A stretch of DNA of 13,709 nucleotides. It comes from Thermoplasmata archaeon (GTDB lineage Archaea > Thermoplasmatota > Thermoplasmata > Thermoplasmatales > Thermoplasmataceae). The notes beneath the pieces are model-generated. The model did no database searches. It was not told the origin of the DNA and was given only the letters and a program-made list of their open reading frames with translations. Positions 1 to 6,924 of the stretch are shown here, in pieces. The DNA lies in contig JAJZKL010000003.1 in assembly GCA_021804185.1 (NCBI GenBank), positions 1-13,709 of the forward strand, given 5' to 3'. A program made the position numbers and the translations under genes. Positions within the stretch are counted from its first letter, which is position 1; the number at the start of each line of letters is the position of its first letter.

Positions 1-5
1 AATGA

Positions 6-80
6 GCTCTGGATGGAATTAGAGTAGAATATTTCTATGATATCTTAGATCAAATGGGAAATGAAAAAATTGAAAAGTAA
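6..80 (+). other. Possible ORF remnant in AT-rich left edge
   Basis: From position 6 there are 24 sense codons, beginning ALDGIRVEYFYD, that end at a TAA at 78-80. An in-frame TGA at 3-5 precedes them and there is no good start codon, so this is either the decayed tail of a gene lying left of the window or chance. The rest of 1-192 is AT-rich, with a T-run near 130-140 and no recognisable gene or repeat. I do not recognise a family. Confidence 0.15.
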
Positions 81-192
81 GTATCATGGTAATTTATATT
101 TTCCATATTCAGGCAGGTTTACATTTTTAAAATCCTTTTTTCATGTACAAATAAATGATTTTTGCATAGATTATCTAGAACGAAATGTAAAA

Positions 193-267
193 TGCTCCGG
201 TCGGGATTTGGACCCGAGTCGGGGGATTGAGAGTCCCTAATGCTTGACCGTGCTACACCACCGGAGC
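193..267 (-). tRNA. tRNA-Glu (anticodon CTC)
   Basis: The reverse strand folds into a full cloverleaf. The 7-bp acceptor stem is GCTCCGG with CCGGAGC, the anticodon loop is CTCTCAA giving anticodon CTC, and the 5-bp T-stem is TCGGG with CCCGA. The discriminator base is A at 193 and CCA is not encoded. The body closely resembles archaeal tRNA-Glu as I remember it. Two features are odd: position 55, almost always T (pseudouridine in the RNA), reads C, making the T-loop TCCAAAT, and the top anticodon-stem pair (27-43) is A with C. The D-stem is short and weak, as is usual for tRNA-Glu. No intron is seen. It reads GAG codons; a TTC-anticodon partner would be expected elsewhere in the genome. Confidence 0.93.
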
Positions 268-290
268 GCCAAGCCCTATTGTATCAGATC

Positions 291-299
291 ATTTATTTC
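291..299 (-). promoter_or_regulatory. TATA-like box of tRNA-Glu
   Basis: The reverse strand reads GAAATAAAT here, 24-32 nt before the first base of the tRNA. This is the spacing expected of an archaeal TATA box that starts transcription at or just before the mature 5' end. Confidence 0.4.
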
Positions 300-322
300 T
301 TTTTGTCGGGAATCGAAAATCC

Positions 323-352
323 AATAAAATTAAAAATATTTGATAAAAAACT
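323..352 (-). terminator. T-rich terminator after the Rieske gene
   Basis: On the minus strand, about 20 nt beyond the Rieske stop codon, there is a run of six T, followed by further T-runs to about position 323. Archaeal RNA polymerase typically stops at T-tracts without needing a hairpin, and no strong hairpin is seen here. Confidence 0.45.
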
Positions 353-371
353 TTCTTCGATGTCTTTCAGT

Positions 372-707
372 TTAATCGACATCAACTTCAAGAAAACCTT
401 CGTTGTCTCTGACGTTGAACAACCTGAGTGATAGCTTGTCCTTAGGTGCGTTTGGAGCCACAAATGGAGGTTCCAGCATCTTACCTGAGCTGAGATCGAA
501 TTTTGCATCGTGACAGTAGCACTTCACTGTCATGTTATCAGAATCGTACTGGCCGAGAATGCACTTCGCATGTGAACAGACTGCATCCATGGCATGATAT
601 CCATTCTTACCCCTTGCAACAAATATTGTCTCATCCCCAACTTTAACTGCAAAATGTCCACCAGCTTTATCCAGGGCTTTTACTGAAACAATTTTTTTCC
701 AAGCCAT
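372..707 (-). CDS. Soluble Rieske [2Fe-2S] protein, sulredoxin-like
   Basis: This 111-residue electron carrier is predicted to be cytoplasmic, with no signal peptide or membrane anchor. Box 1 is CSHAKC (C44, H46) and box 2 is CYCH (C63, H66), giving the C-X-H and C-X2-H ligands of a Rieske cluster. The extra cysteines C49 and C65 sit where respiratory-type Rieske proteins carry their disulfide. The whole chain, including [16 protein letters not shown] after box 2, strongly resembles sulredoxin, a soluble archaeal Rieske protein known from Sulfolobus. Its redox partner cannot be told from the sequence. The ATG at 707 has a TATA-like box 22-28 nt upstream, so the transcript is probably leaderless and separate from the upstream Sec61-beta gene. 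It is not part of an oxygenase or bc1 complex gene set here. Confidence 0.9.
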   Translation of the reverse strand: MAWKKIVSVKALDKAGGHFAVKVGDETIFVARGKNGYHAMDAVCSHAKCILGQYDSDNMTVKCYCHDAKFDLSSGKMLEPPFVAPNAPKDKLSLRLFNVRDNEGFLEVDVD

Positions 708-728
708 TTGACCGGATTAAGTTTCTGG

Positions 729-735
729 ATATAAT
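729..735 (-). promoter_or_regulatory. TATA-like box of the Rieske gene
   Basis: The reverse strand reads ATTATAT, 22-28 nt before the ATG at 707. This matches the leaderless spacing seen across the window and gives the gene its own promoter downstream of Sec61-beta. Confidence 0.45.
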
Positions 736-805
736 CTTTAGACTATACTAAACACTGTAAACCAAAATTTACTGTCTCTGTTTGGGTTCAGGAGGATTTT
801 TAAGT

Positions 806-970
806 TTAGACAGGCCAGAAAATCTTGGCAAGTTCTACGATTACTGCCATTATTATCCCTATGTAAATTATAAGTTTAGGATCAAGGGCAGGCCCATTAA
901 TCTCCTCCTCATCAAAATACCTGATCAGTCCTGCTCCTGACTGAAACCCCTGATTCTTCTTATCCGCCAC
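806..970 (-). CDS. Sec61-beta (SecG-type) translocase subunit
   Basis: This 54-residue gene starts at GTG. The small third subunit of the archaeal SecYEG/Sec61 protein-export channel is a single-span membrane protein with a cytoplasmic N-terminus. The N-terminal half carries the family signature SGAGLIRYFDEEE (residues 11-23), then GPALDPK, followed by one hydrophobic segment (about residues 33-49, LIIYIGIIMAVIVELAK) and a stop four residues later. Length and layout match archaeal Sec61-beta. An in-frame TGA lies three codons upstream of the GTG, leaving no room for a longer form unless CTG is used. A TATA-like box centred about 27 nt upstream supports a leaderless or nearly leaderless GTG start. 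It lies between the mevalonate 3-kinase and Rieske genes on the same strand, with no functional link evident. It is short enough to be missed by length-filtered gene callers. Confidence 0.92.
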   Translation of the reverse strand: MADKKNQGFQSGAGLIRYFDEEEINGPALDPKLIIYIGIIMAVIVELAKIFWPV

Positions 971-992
971 GATCAGTCATGACTTTCTTTCA

Positions 993-1002
993 TTTAATAC
1001 TT
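993..1002 (-). promoter_or_regulatory. TATA-like box of Sec61-beta
   Basis: The reverse strand reads AAGTATTAAA, 23-32 nt before the GTG at 970. It lies in the 57-nt gap after the mevalonate 3-kinase stop codon, so Sec61-beta need not depend on read-through. Confidence 0.4.
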
Positions 1003-1027
1003 ATCGGAAATATTCGGCCCAGGCATG

Positions 1028-2026
1028 TCAGAAAGATTTCCCTATTATTCTGGCCCCTTCTGCAATCTTAAGGGGGACAATTTCATCGCATAACCCAGAA
1101 AGCCTTTCCCTGAGTGACAGGTACTCTGACCTGTGTACCGGCACGAAGACGTTTGTTCCTCCAGTGACTATATATGAGGCCCAACTTTCCCGACGGTATT
1201 GATTCACCGAGTTTATGACTTCGGCCATTCCCTTGTTTATTATCTTAACACCCACACTCTCTATCAGTCTGTGGTATTCGTCAGTGTCATGCATGGCAAG
1301 TTCAAAAATCTCCTGAATTTTGGAGTTTTTCGCAAGTTTTTCCATTTCCACCGCTTTATCTGCAGTTCTTTTGACCCTTGCTTCATATTCGGAACTCTTC
1401 ACAATGTTTGTATGGATTGCGTCAGAGGGCTTCCTTGTCTCCTTGAACCTGCAACCCAGAACAACAAAATCGCTGAATGCTTCCGGTGACAGTATCTGCC
1501 TTGTGAAGCACCTGCTTCCAGTTCGTTCTGTGATTGTCAATCCCCCGTAAAGGCTTCGTCCGACACTTTCTGAGACTACCCTGAGACGGTTCTCGAATTT
1601 CTCCATGTCAATGTCTTTACCGCCGGGATTCATTTCAATCAGGGCCCTTCCAAGAGCTGCAGCACCTGAATCGGAACTTCCGCTCAGTATCCCAATATTT
1701 TCAGAGTCAAAGCAGAGAGAATTTTCAGCCGGATTCAGATTGAATCTTCCCAGAATATTCAGAGACATCTCCTTCATGACCGCAAATGGAGACCTGTACT
1801 CTTCTGAATATTCCATTTTCTGCCTGTTGAAGTAACCTACAGGCTCCCCCTTAACGATGTATATCATCGTCCTAGTCTCTATTTTGCTTTCAAGTCCCGT
1901 ATATGCCAGGCCAGCAGATGTGTGAAGGGGTATTCTGTTTCTGCTGTCGGATAAACCACCCAGTAGAATCGTTCCAAATGTAGGATAAGCTACCGACTCA
2001 ACAAACTCCAATGCCTCGGATTGCAA
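1028..2026 (-). CDS. Mevalonate 3-kinase (diphosphomevalonate decarboxylase family)
   Basis: This 332-residue GHMP-fold protein probably phosphorylates mevalonate on the 3-hydroxyl with ATP, the first committed step of the Thermoplasma-type mevalonate pathway to isopentenyl phosphate for archaeal lipids. It shows AYPTFGTILLGG (13-24), PLHTSAGLAY (33-42), the phosphate-binding loop GILSGSSDSGAAA (112-124) and SESVGRSLYGGLTIT (152-166). From memory these match the characterised T. acidophilum enzyme. The decarboxylating relatives have Asp in a DAGPN motif; here the corresponding stretch is VTGGTN (287-292), with Thr in the Asp position, which argues for a kinase without decarboxylation. The start is TTG at 2026, supported by a TATA-like box 20-28 nt upstream; a second in-frame TTG at 2011 would give an N-terminus nearer the T. 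acidophilum length. The sister bisphosphomevalonate decarboxylase is less likely but not excluded. Confidence 0.85.
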   Translation of the reverse strand: MQSEALEFVESVAYPTFGTILLGGLSDSRNRIPLHTSAGLAYTGLESKIETRTMIYIVKGEPVGYFNRQKMEYSEEYRSPFAVMKEMSLNILGRFNLNPAENSLCFDSENIGILSGSSDSGAAALGRALIEMNPGGKDIDMEKFENRLRVVSESVGRSLYGGLTITERTGSRCFTRQILSPEAFSDFVVLGCRFKETRKPSDAIHTNIVKSSEYEARVKRTADKAVEMEKLAKNSKIQEIFELAMHDTDEYHRLIESVGVKIINKGMAEVINSVNQYRRESWASYIVTGGTNVFVPVHRSEYLSLRERLSGLCDEIVPLKIAEGARIIGKSF

Positions 2027-2045
2027 CAGCCAAGTATTGGAGAAA

Positions 2046-2054
2046 TGAATAAAT
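2046..2054 (-). promoter_or_regulatory. TATA-like box of mevalonate 3-kinase
   Basis: The reverse strand reads ATTTATTCA, 20-28 nt before the TTG at 2026. It favours initiation at 2026 over the in-frame TTG at 2011. Confidence 0.4.
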
Positions 2055-2180
2055 GTTTTTGCAGGTTCTGATTAAAATCCAAATATGGAATCCTGAAACA
2101 GAATTCATTGGGATCAAACTACTGGTAAAAATGGCCCAAATAAAGCACCAGAAAATATTTAATAAAGCTATTCAGGTAAG

Positions 2181-2188
2181 TATTTAGA
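2181..2188 (+). promoter_or_regulatory. TATA-like box of the gcvPA-gcvPB operon
   Basis: TATTTAGA lies 23-30 nt before the ATG at 2211, giving a leaderless start. A second AT-rich candidate at 2154-2167 would leave a leader of roughly 25 nt. No structured leader or riboswitch-like element is visible in the 184-nt divergent gap with mevalonate 3-kinase. Confidence 0.4.
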
Positions 2189-2210
2189 AAACTTCCATAT
2201 CACTCCTTCC

Positions 2211-3536
2211 ATGGAGATTGAAGACTCCCCATTGTTAAAGGAGATAGGCTTCCATTCCACAGATGAACTTTTTCAGGATGTGCCGCAAAAAATAAGAAAA
2301 AAAGAACTTAAGATTCCAAGAGGGATTTCAGAGTTTGAACTCACACATCTGTCTCAGGAGATTGCCTCCATGAACAGATCCTTCAGGCACAATTTTCTCG
2401 GGAATGGCATTTATGATCGGATAATACCATCGTCTGTTGATTCAATTATAGGAAGATCGGAATTCCTCACCTCATATACCCCATATCAGGCAGAGATGTC
2501 CCAGGGGATGCTCCAGTCCCTTTTCGAATTCCAGAGCATTATATCAGACCTCACAGGAATGGATATTACGAATTCATCCATGTATGATGGATTCACCGCC
2601 CTTGGAGAAGCAGCAAGGATGGCATACAGAATCAATGAGGGATCAGAGATACTCGTTCCGGAAACAATGTACAGATCCAAATTGAATGTTTTGCATAGCT
2701 ACATGACAGGCCTTAATGTCCGCCTGGTGCCATACGGAATATCCCCTGCAGACGGAACCATTGACCTTGAATCACTGGAAGGCAAGATAAATGACAACAC
2801 CTCTGCAATTATCGCAGAACAGCCGAGTTCCCTTGGAAACATTGACAGAAACGTTGCAAAGATTTCTGAGATAAAGAAAAAAGCATTGCTTATAACCTAT
2901 TACGATCCAATTGCCCTGGGAGTTTTGAAGCCCCCTGGTGAAACTGGCTCAGACATAAATGTGATGGAGGGCCAACAGTTGGGTCTTCACAGAAATCTAG
3001 GAGGTCCACTCCTTGGCATACTCTCTTTCAGAAATGAATTTGCCAGAAAATCTCCTGGCCGTATAATTGGGGAATCCAATGACACTCAAGGCAAAAGGGC
3101 TTTTGTTATGACTCTTCAGACCCGGGAGCAGCACATTAGAAGGGCAAAGGCAATGAGCAATATCTGTACAAACCAGGCACTGTTCGCAGTGGCTGCAACA
3201 TCATATCTTGGCATTATCGGCCCCTCAGGCCTGAAAAAAATTGCCCTTAAGACAATGGAAAACAGCCAGAAACTCATTAATTCTGTCTCCAGATCAAAAA
3301 TGCTGAAAAGGGAGCTTAATGGTGTCCCGTTTTCTGATGTTATCCTTAAGTACAGCGGAAAAGGAGACCTTCAGCATAAACTTGCTGAGTCAGGTATTGC
3401 GGGAGGAATCGAACTGGAAAAACTTATTGAAAATCCACACATGCAGCTTAAAGGAAGCGTCTTTCTAAGTGTTACAGAAAAGACTGGGCCGGAGTCCTTG
3501 GAGGCACTTTCAAAGGCTATAGAGGTGATTCAGTGA
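2211..3536 (+). CDS. gcvPA: Glycine dehydrogenase (decarboxylating) subunit 1
   Basis: This 441-residue protein is the alpha half of the two-part P-protein of the glycine cleavage system, a pyridoxal-phosphate enzyme that decarboxylates glycine and passes the aminomethyl group to lipoylated GcvH. Family motifs include FLTSYTPYQAEMSQGMLQ (about residues 85-102), the QSIISDLTGMDITNSSMYDG segment after it, AIIAEQPSSLGNIDRN and GPSGLKKIA. The length is normal for the subunit, which does not carry the PLP lysine; that is on subunit 2. The stop overlaps the start of gcvPB by 4 nt, so the two are translationally coupled. gcvT and gcvH are not in the window and must be elsewhere for the system to work. 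The ATG at 2211 is the only reasonable start and sits at leaderless spacing from the TATA-like box. Confidence 0.95.
   Translation: MEIEDSPLLKEIGFHSTDELFQDVPQKIRKKELKIPRGISEFELTHLSQEIASMNRSFRHNFLGNGIYDRIIPSSVDSIIGRSEFLTSYTPYQAEMSQGMLQSLFEFQSIISDLTGMDITNSSMYDGFTALGEAARMAYRINEGSEILVPETMYRSKLNVLHSYMTGLNVRLVPYGISPADGTIDLESLEGKINDNTSAIIAEQPSSLGNIDRNVAKISEIKKKALLITYYDPIALGVLKPPGETGSDINVMEGQQLGLHRNLGGPLLGILSFRNEFARKSPGRIIGESNDTQGKRAFVMTLQTREQHIRRAKAMSNICTNQALFAVAATSYLGIIGPSGLKKIALKTMENSQKLINSVSRSKMLKRELNGVPFSDVILKYSGKGDLQHKLAESGIAGGIELEKLIENPHMQLKGSVFLSVTEKTGPESLEALSKAIEVIQ
3522..3529 (+). promoter_or_regulatory. Shine-Dalgarno site of gcvPB
   Basis: GAGGTGAT, a full complement to the 3' end of archaeal 16S rRNA, lies inside the last codons of gcvPA, three bases before the GTG at 3533. 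It fixes that GTG as the gcvPB start. Such a strong site contrasts with the apparently leaderless first genes of operons here. Confidence 0.8.
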
Positions 3537-4966
3537 CATACCATCAGGCAACATATGATGAACCGTTGCTCTCGGAAATACACTCTGACAACAGGTATAA
3601 GGTTCCTGAAGCAGATGAAAACATCATAAATCTCATACCTGAGGAATTGAGAACAGATAATGTGAATCTGCCAGTGATTGCGGAATACGATGTTGTCAGG
3701 CACTTCACCAGGCTTTCGCAGATGAATTACGGTGTCGACCTGGGCATATATCCCCTCGGTTCATGTACGATGAAATTCAATCCAAAATTTGCTGACAGGA
3801 TAGCATCCATGGAGAATTTTTCAGAGACACACCCTCTGGTAGGTGATGATAGTATTCAGGGCTCCCTCAGGGTGATGTACGAATTGCAGGTCTATCTGTC
3901 AGAGCTCTCTGATATGGATGCTGTGACACTTCAGCCGCTGGCCGGTGCCCATGGAGAATACACTGGCATTCTCATAATAAGGAAATACCATGAAAGCAAG
4001 GGGGAACTGGAAAAGAGAAGGGAAATCATCATCCCTGATTCGGCCCATGGAACAAACCCGGCTTCGGCTGCAATGGCCGGATTCGATGTTGTGGAAATAC
4101 CCTCCTCCCCTGACGGAACTGTTGATCTGGATGCACTTAAGGCCGCATTATCTGATCGGACCGCAGCATTCATGATAACCAATCCGAATACACTGGGCCT
4201 TTTTGAGAAGAGGATCACAGAGATTGCAGAGATTGTTCATAAGTCTGGGGCGCTTCTTTACTATGATGGAGCAAATTTCAACGCCATTATGGGGATCACC
4301 TCCCCCGGATTGATGGGCTTTGATGTAGTGCACTTCAACCTGCACAAGACATTTGCAACACCCCATGGGGGTGGAGGCCCTGGATCTGGGCCGGTTGGCG
4401 TTAAAAAATTCCTGAAGGAATTCCTGCCAATCCCTGTTGTGGAGAAGTCACCCGATGGGAAATACTTCCTGAATTTTGACCTGAGAAACACTATAGGTAA
4501 GGTATCCCCATATTATGGTGCATTCAGCACAATTCTCCGAGCATGGGCTTACATTACATACCACGGATCAGATGGGCTTACTGAGAACACAGTTCGTGCT
4601 GTCCTGAATACAAATTATCTTGTCAGCAGGCTTGGAAATGATTTCAAAATTCCGTTCGGGAAACTGAAGAAGCATGAACTTGTCCTTACGACTGAGAACA
4701 CGGGAAAGAGGGCACTGGATCTGGCAAAGTACCTCATAGATCTTGGAATACACGCACCCACAGTATACTTCCCCCTTAATGTCCATGAGGACATGATGAT
4801 TGAACCAACAGAAACTGTCTCTAAAAGGGATCTGGACCAGTTTGCTGATGCTCTGATCAGTGCTTCCAGGCAGGACGAGGAATCTCTGAAGCACCTTCCA
4901 GTGAACCTTAGCGTTGGAAGGATAGATGAGGTGAAGGCTGCCAGGCAGTTAAAGCTGCACTGGTAA
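3533..4966 (+). CDS. gcvPB: Glycine dehydrogenase (decarboxylating) subunit 2
   Basis: This 477-residue protein is the beta half of the glycine cleavage P-protein and holds the cofactor. The PLP-binding lysine is K272 in HFNLHKTF, followed by the glycine-rich TPHGGGGPGSGPVGV. Other hallmarks are YPLGSCTMKFNPK near residue 75, LQPLAGAHGEY, and IIPDSAHGTNPASAAMAGF near residues 165-183. The length is normal for archaeal and Gram-positive subunit 2. It starts at GTG overlapping the gcvPA stop (GTGA), with a strong Shine-Dalgarno site three bases before it. It forms the active heterotetramer with gcvPA. Its stop lies one base from the stop of the convergent enolase-superfamily gene, leaving no room for a terminator between them. 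Confidence 0.96.
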   Translation: MTYHQATYDEPLLSEIHSDNRYKVPEADENIINLIPEELRTDNVNLPVIAEYDVVRHFTRLSQMNYGVDLGIYPLGSCTMKFNPKFADRIASMENFSETHPLVGDDSIQGSLRVMYELQVYLSELSDMDAVTLQPLAGAHGEYTGILIIRKYHESKGELEKRREIIIPDSAHGTNPASAAMAGFDVVEIPSSPDGTVDLDALKAALSDRTAAFMITNPNTLGLFEKRITEIAEIVHKSGALLYYDGANFNAIMGITSPGLMGFDVVHFNLHKTFATPHGGGGPGSGPVGVKKFLKEFLPIPVVEKSPDGKYFLNFDLRNTIGKVSPYYGAFSTILRAWAYITYHGSDGLTENTVRAVLNTNYLVSRLGNDFKIPFGKLKKHELVLTTENTGKRALDLAKYLIDLGIHAPTVYFPLNVHEDMMIEPTETVSKRDLDQFADALISASRQDEESLKHLPVNLSVGRIDEVKAARQLKLHW

Positions 4967-4967
4967 C

Positions 4968-6053
4968 CTAAAGCAGATCCTTTTTCCAGACAGTTACTTT
5001 TTCCAGCTCTTCCCTGTCCACATCCACACCTGTTCCAGGATTGTCATTGGGCTTTATCTTTCCCCCTTCCATTTTGAATGGGTTCCTGACAATATCTCTG
5101 TTGAAATAGCGTGAATTGGGAGAAGTATCGCCGGGGTAATCAATAAGGTCATTGGAAGCCATTGCAACATTGAACGCCCTTCCAATACCTGTCTCCAGCA
5201 TGCCCCCTACCCAAACATGGCAACCCTTTTCCCTTGCCTTTTTTGCAATTCTCACAGATTCTGTAAGGCCGCCGACTCTGCCGGGTTTTATGTTAATGAC
5301 CTTGCATGCGCCAATATCTATGGCCTTTCTTGCATCCTCCTCTGAAAGTATAGATTCGTCCAGGCATACTGGTGTTCGGATATTTTTAGCCAGATAGGCA
5401 TGATCCACGATATCCGTATGTTCAAGCGGCTGCTCCATGTACACAAGGCCAAATTCATCAAGTGACTTCAGTGTTTCCAGGTCACTTATTCGGTAATCCG
5501 TGTTAGCGTCGACACTCATGGGAAAATCCCCAATGGCAGATCTTACCCTGGAGACAAGTTCCCTCTCCCGCCCTTTTTTTATCTTTATCTTGACTCTCAT
5601 ATATCCGGAGTTTTTTGCATCAGCCGCACGCTTTGCAACGTTTTCCACAGAATCCATTCCTATAGAAACCCCAACCATTGCATAACCCCTTGATTTTCCC
5701 AGCGCTCTGTGCAGTGGAATGTTTCCAGCCCTTGAATGGTAATCCCAGAGAAGCATCTCCATTGCAGCCTTGGCCATGTTGTGCCCCTTCACATCAACCA
5801 CTGATTCAATGAATTCTGAAGGTTCTGGAAGGCCCTTTACTCTTGATGCAAGGTAATCAGATATTATGTGGGACGCAGTTGTATTGTCCTCATAACTGTA
5901 ATGTGGATCCCTGTCCGTAACGCATTCGGAATAAGCCGATATTCCATCATGTTCAAGGTTGAATATCAGGGCATTTCTGTGGGTCTCTCTTCCGAAGCTC
6001 GTCTCGAAAGGAGTGACCATTGGCATGGTGACCAGTCTCATCTGTAGTTTCAT
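4968..6053 (-). CDS. o-Succinylbenzoate synthase / N-succinylamino acid racemase family enzyme
   Basis: This 361-residue enolase-superfamily (muconate-lactonizing subgroup) enzyme has, counted from the ATG at 6053, the acid/base lysine pair K155 and K157 in VKIKI, Mg2+ ligands D182 (DANTDY), E207 (MEQPL) and D232 (LDESI), and the second catalytic lysine K256 in INIKPGRVGG. GGMLETGIGR and PGDTSPNSRYF near the C-terminus are typical of the OSBS/NSAR branch. Members make o-succinylbenzoate for menaquinone, racemise N-succinyl amino acids, or do both. No other menaquinone gene is nearby, but a COG3375 acyltransferase diverges from it, which favours racemase. A TTG three codons upstream (6062) extends the frame, but the ATG fits the family N-terminus (MKLQMRLVTMPMVTPF) and sits 22-30 nt from a TATA-like box. 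Substrate is inferred, not shown. Confidence 0.85.
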   Translation of the reverse strand: MKLQMRLVTMPMVTPFETSFGRETHRNALIFNLEHDGISAYSECVTDRDPHYSYEDNTTASHIISDYLASRVKGLPEPSEFIESVVDVKGHNMAKAAMEMLLWDYHSRAGNIPLHRALGKSRGYAMVGVSIGMDSVENVAKRAADAKNSGYMRVKIKIKKGRERELVSRVRSAIGDFPMSVDANTDYRISDLETLKSLDEFGLVYMEQPLEHTDIVDHAYLAKNIRTPVCLDESILSEEDARKAIDIGACKVINIKPGRVGGLTESVRIAKKAREKGCHVWVGGMLETGIGRAFNVAMASNDLIDYPGDTSPNSRYFNRDIVRNPFKMEGGKIKPNDNPGTGVDVDREELEKVTVWKKDLL

Positions 6054-6074
6054 ATGAAACAATATATGAATTAG

Positions 6075-6083
6075 GTTAAATGT
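6075..6083 (-). promoter_or_regulatory. TATA-like box of the OSBS/NSAR gene
   Basis: The reverse strand reads ACATTTAAC, 22-30 nt before the ATG at 6053. It supports that ATG over the TTG at 6062. The nearer CATATATT at about 6063-6070 is too close to act as the TATA box for either start. Confidence 0.35.
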
Positions 6084-6103
6084 GTTTTCATACTTTCAAA
6101 GAG

Positions 6104-6112
6104 ATATTTATT
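6104..6112 (+). promoter_or_regulatory. TATA-like box of the COG3375 acyltransferase gene
   Basis: ATATTTATT is centred 25 nt before the ATG at 6133, consistent with a leaderless transcript. The divergent TATA boxes lie about 20 nt apart, so one regulator could control both genes. Confidence 0.45.
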
Positions 6113-6132
6113 CCTGACAACCATTACTGACT

Positions 6133-6924
6133 ATGGAGATAGTCCCTGTTGAAGACCCTGATGAAATTGGAGAAATTGTACCTGTTATCAGATCTGCCTG
6201 GGGAATGACTGAAATGGCTCAGATTGTTAAGGATACTGTAGCGGCAATGAGATTTCATGGTGGTCTTGTTCTCCTTGCAAAGGATAAGGGACAATCAATA
6301 GGGATGTCTTTCAGTTTTCCTGCCAGATTCGGAAACCACAGCTATCTTTACTCCCATATGACCGGTGTTATTCAGGACAGAAAATACGCTGGCATAGGGC
6401 AGCAGCTGAAACTTAGACAGAAGGAGTGGGCTATAAAGCAGGGATATGACCTTATATGCTGGACATTCGATCCCCTGATGGCACTTAATGCCAACCTGAA
6501 TATTGGAAAACTTGGAGGAATAGCCAGATCCTACATACCAAATTTCTATGGCAACATGGATGACAGCCTGAACAGAGGCAACCCCACAGACAGGGTTGTG
6601 TGCGAATGGTGGATAAAGGAGAAACAATCCCCGGGCACTGTTCCGGAAGATATTATTTCTCCAGGGGATGAGGAAAGGATGATCTCGTTAATCGATTCAA
6701 AAGCTCCTTTTCTCCTCAGAATCCCGGATGATTTTCTAAAAATAAAGAGAGAGGCTCCTGAGAAAGCCCTTAATTTGAGAATAAATTACAGAGAAACATT
6801 CAGAAAAATATTCAGGTCAGGGTATGTCCTTACAGGATTCCAGAGGCAGGACTGCGCCTATACTGTAAGGCACAACACAGAGATGGCGCCTCCCCCTCAC
6901 GAAGGCATATTCCCTGTCAGATGA
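6133..6924 (+). CDS. GNAT-family acyltransferase of the COG3375 type
   Basis: This 263-residue protein has a GNAT fold. The acyl-CoA pyrophosphate-binding loop is VIQDRKYAGIGQQLK (79-93), and the family signature runs from there through QKEWAIKQGYDLICWTFDPL (96-115), YIPNFYG (134-140) and LNRGNPTDRVVCEWW (146-160). From family knowledge, a COG3375 protein in Geobacillus transfers succinyl groups to D-amino acids and is encoded beside an N-succinylamino acid racemase and an N-succinyl-L-amino acid hydrolase. Here the racemase-type gene is directly divergent across 79 nt; no hydrolase gene is in the window. The C-terminal 90 residues carry no motif I recognise. The stop codon overlaps the convergent RPA-associated gene by 8 nt. 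COG3375 membership is confident; the succinyl donor and D-amino acid acceptor are inferred. Confidence 0.82.
   Translation: MEIVPVEDPDEIGEIVPVIRSAWGMTEMAQIVKDTVAAMRFHGGLVLLAKDKGQSIGMSFSFPARFGNHSYLYSHMTGVIQDRKYAGIGQQLKLRQKEWAIKQGYDLICWTFDPLMALNANLNIGKLGGIARSYIPNFYGNMDDSLNRGNPTDRVVCEWWIKEKQSPGTVPEDIISPGDEERMISLIDSKAPFLLRIPDDFLKIKREAPEKALNLRINYRETFRKIFRSGYVLTGFQRQDCAYTVRHNTEMAPPPHEGIFPVR

Noticed and set aside
2027..2210. Glycine riboswitch before gcvPA
   Set aside because: No paired aptamer-like structure is visible, a TATA-like box sits at leaderless distance from the ATG, and glycine riboswitches are essentially bacterial.
4568..4894. 108-codon minus-strand ORF inside gcvPB
   Set aside because: It is antisense to a conserved coding region and contains no recognisable motif.
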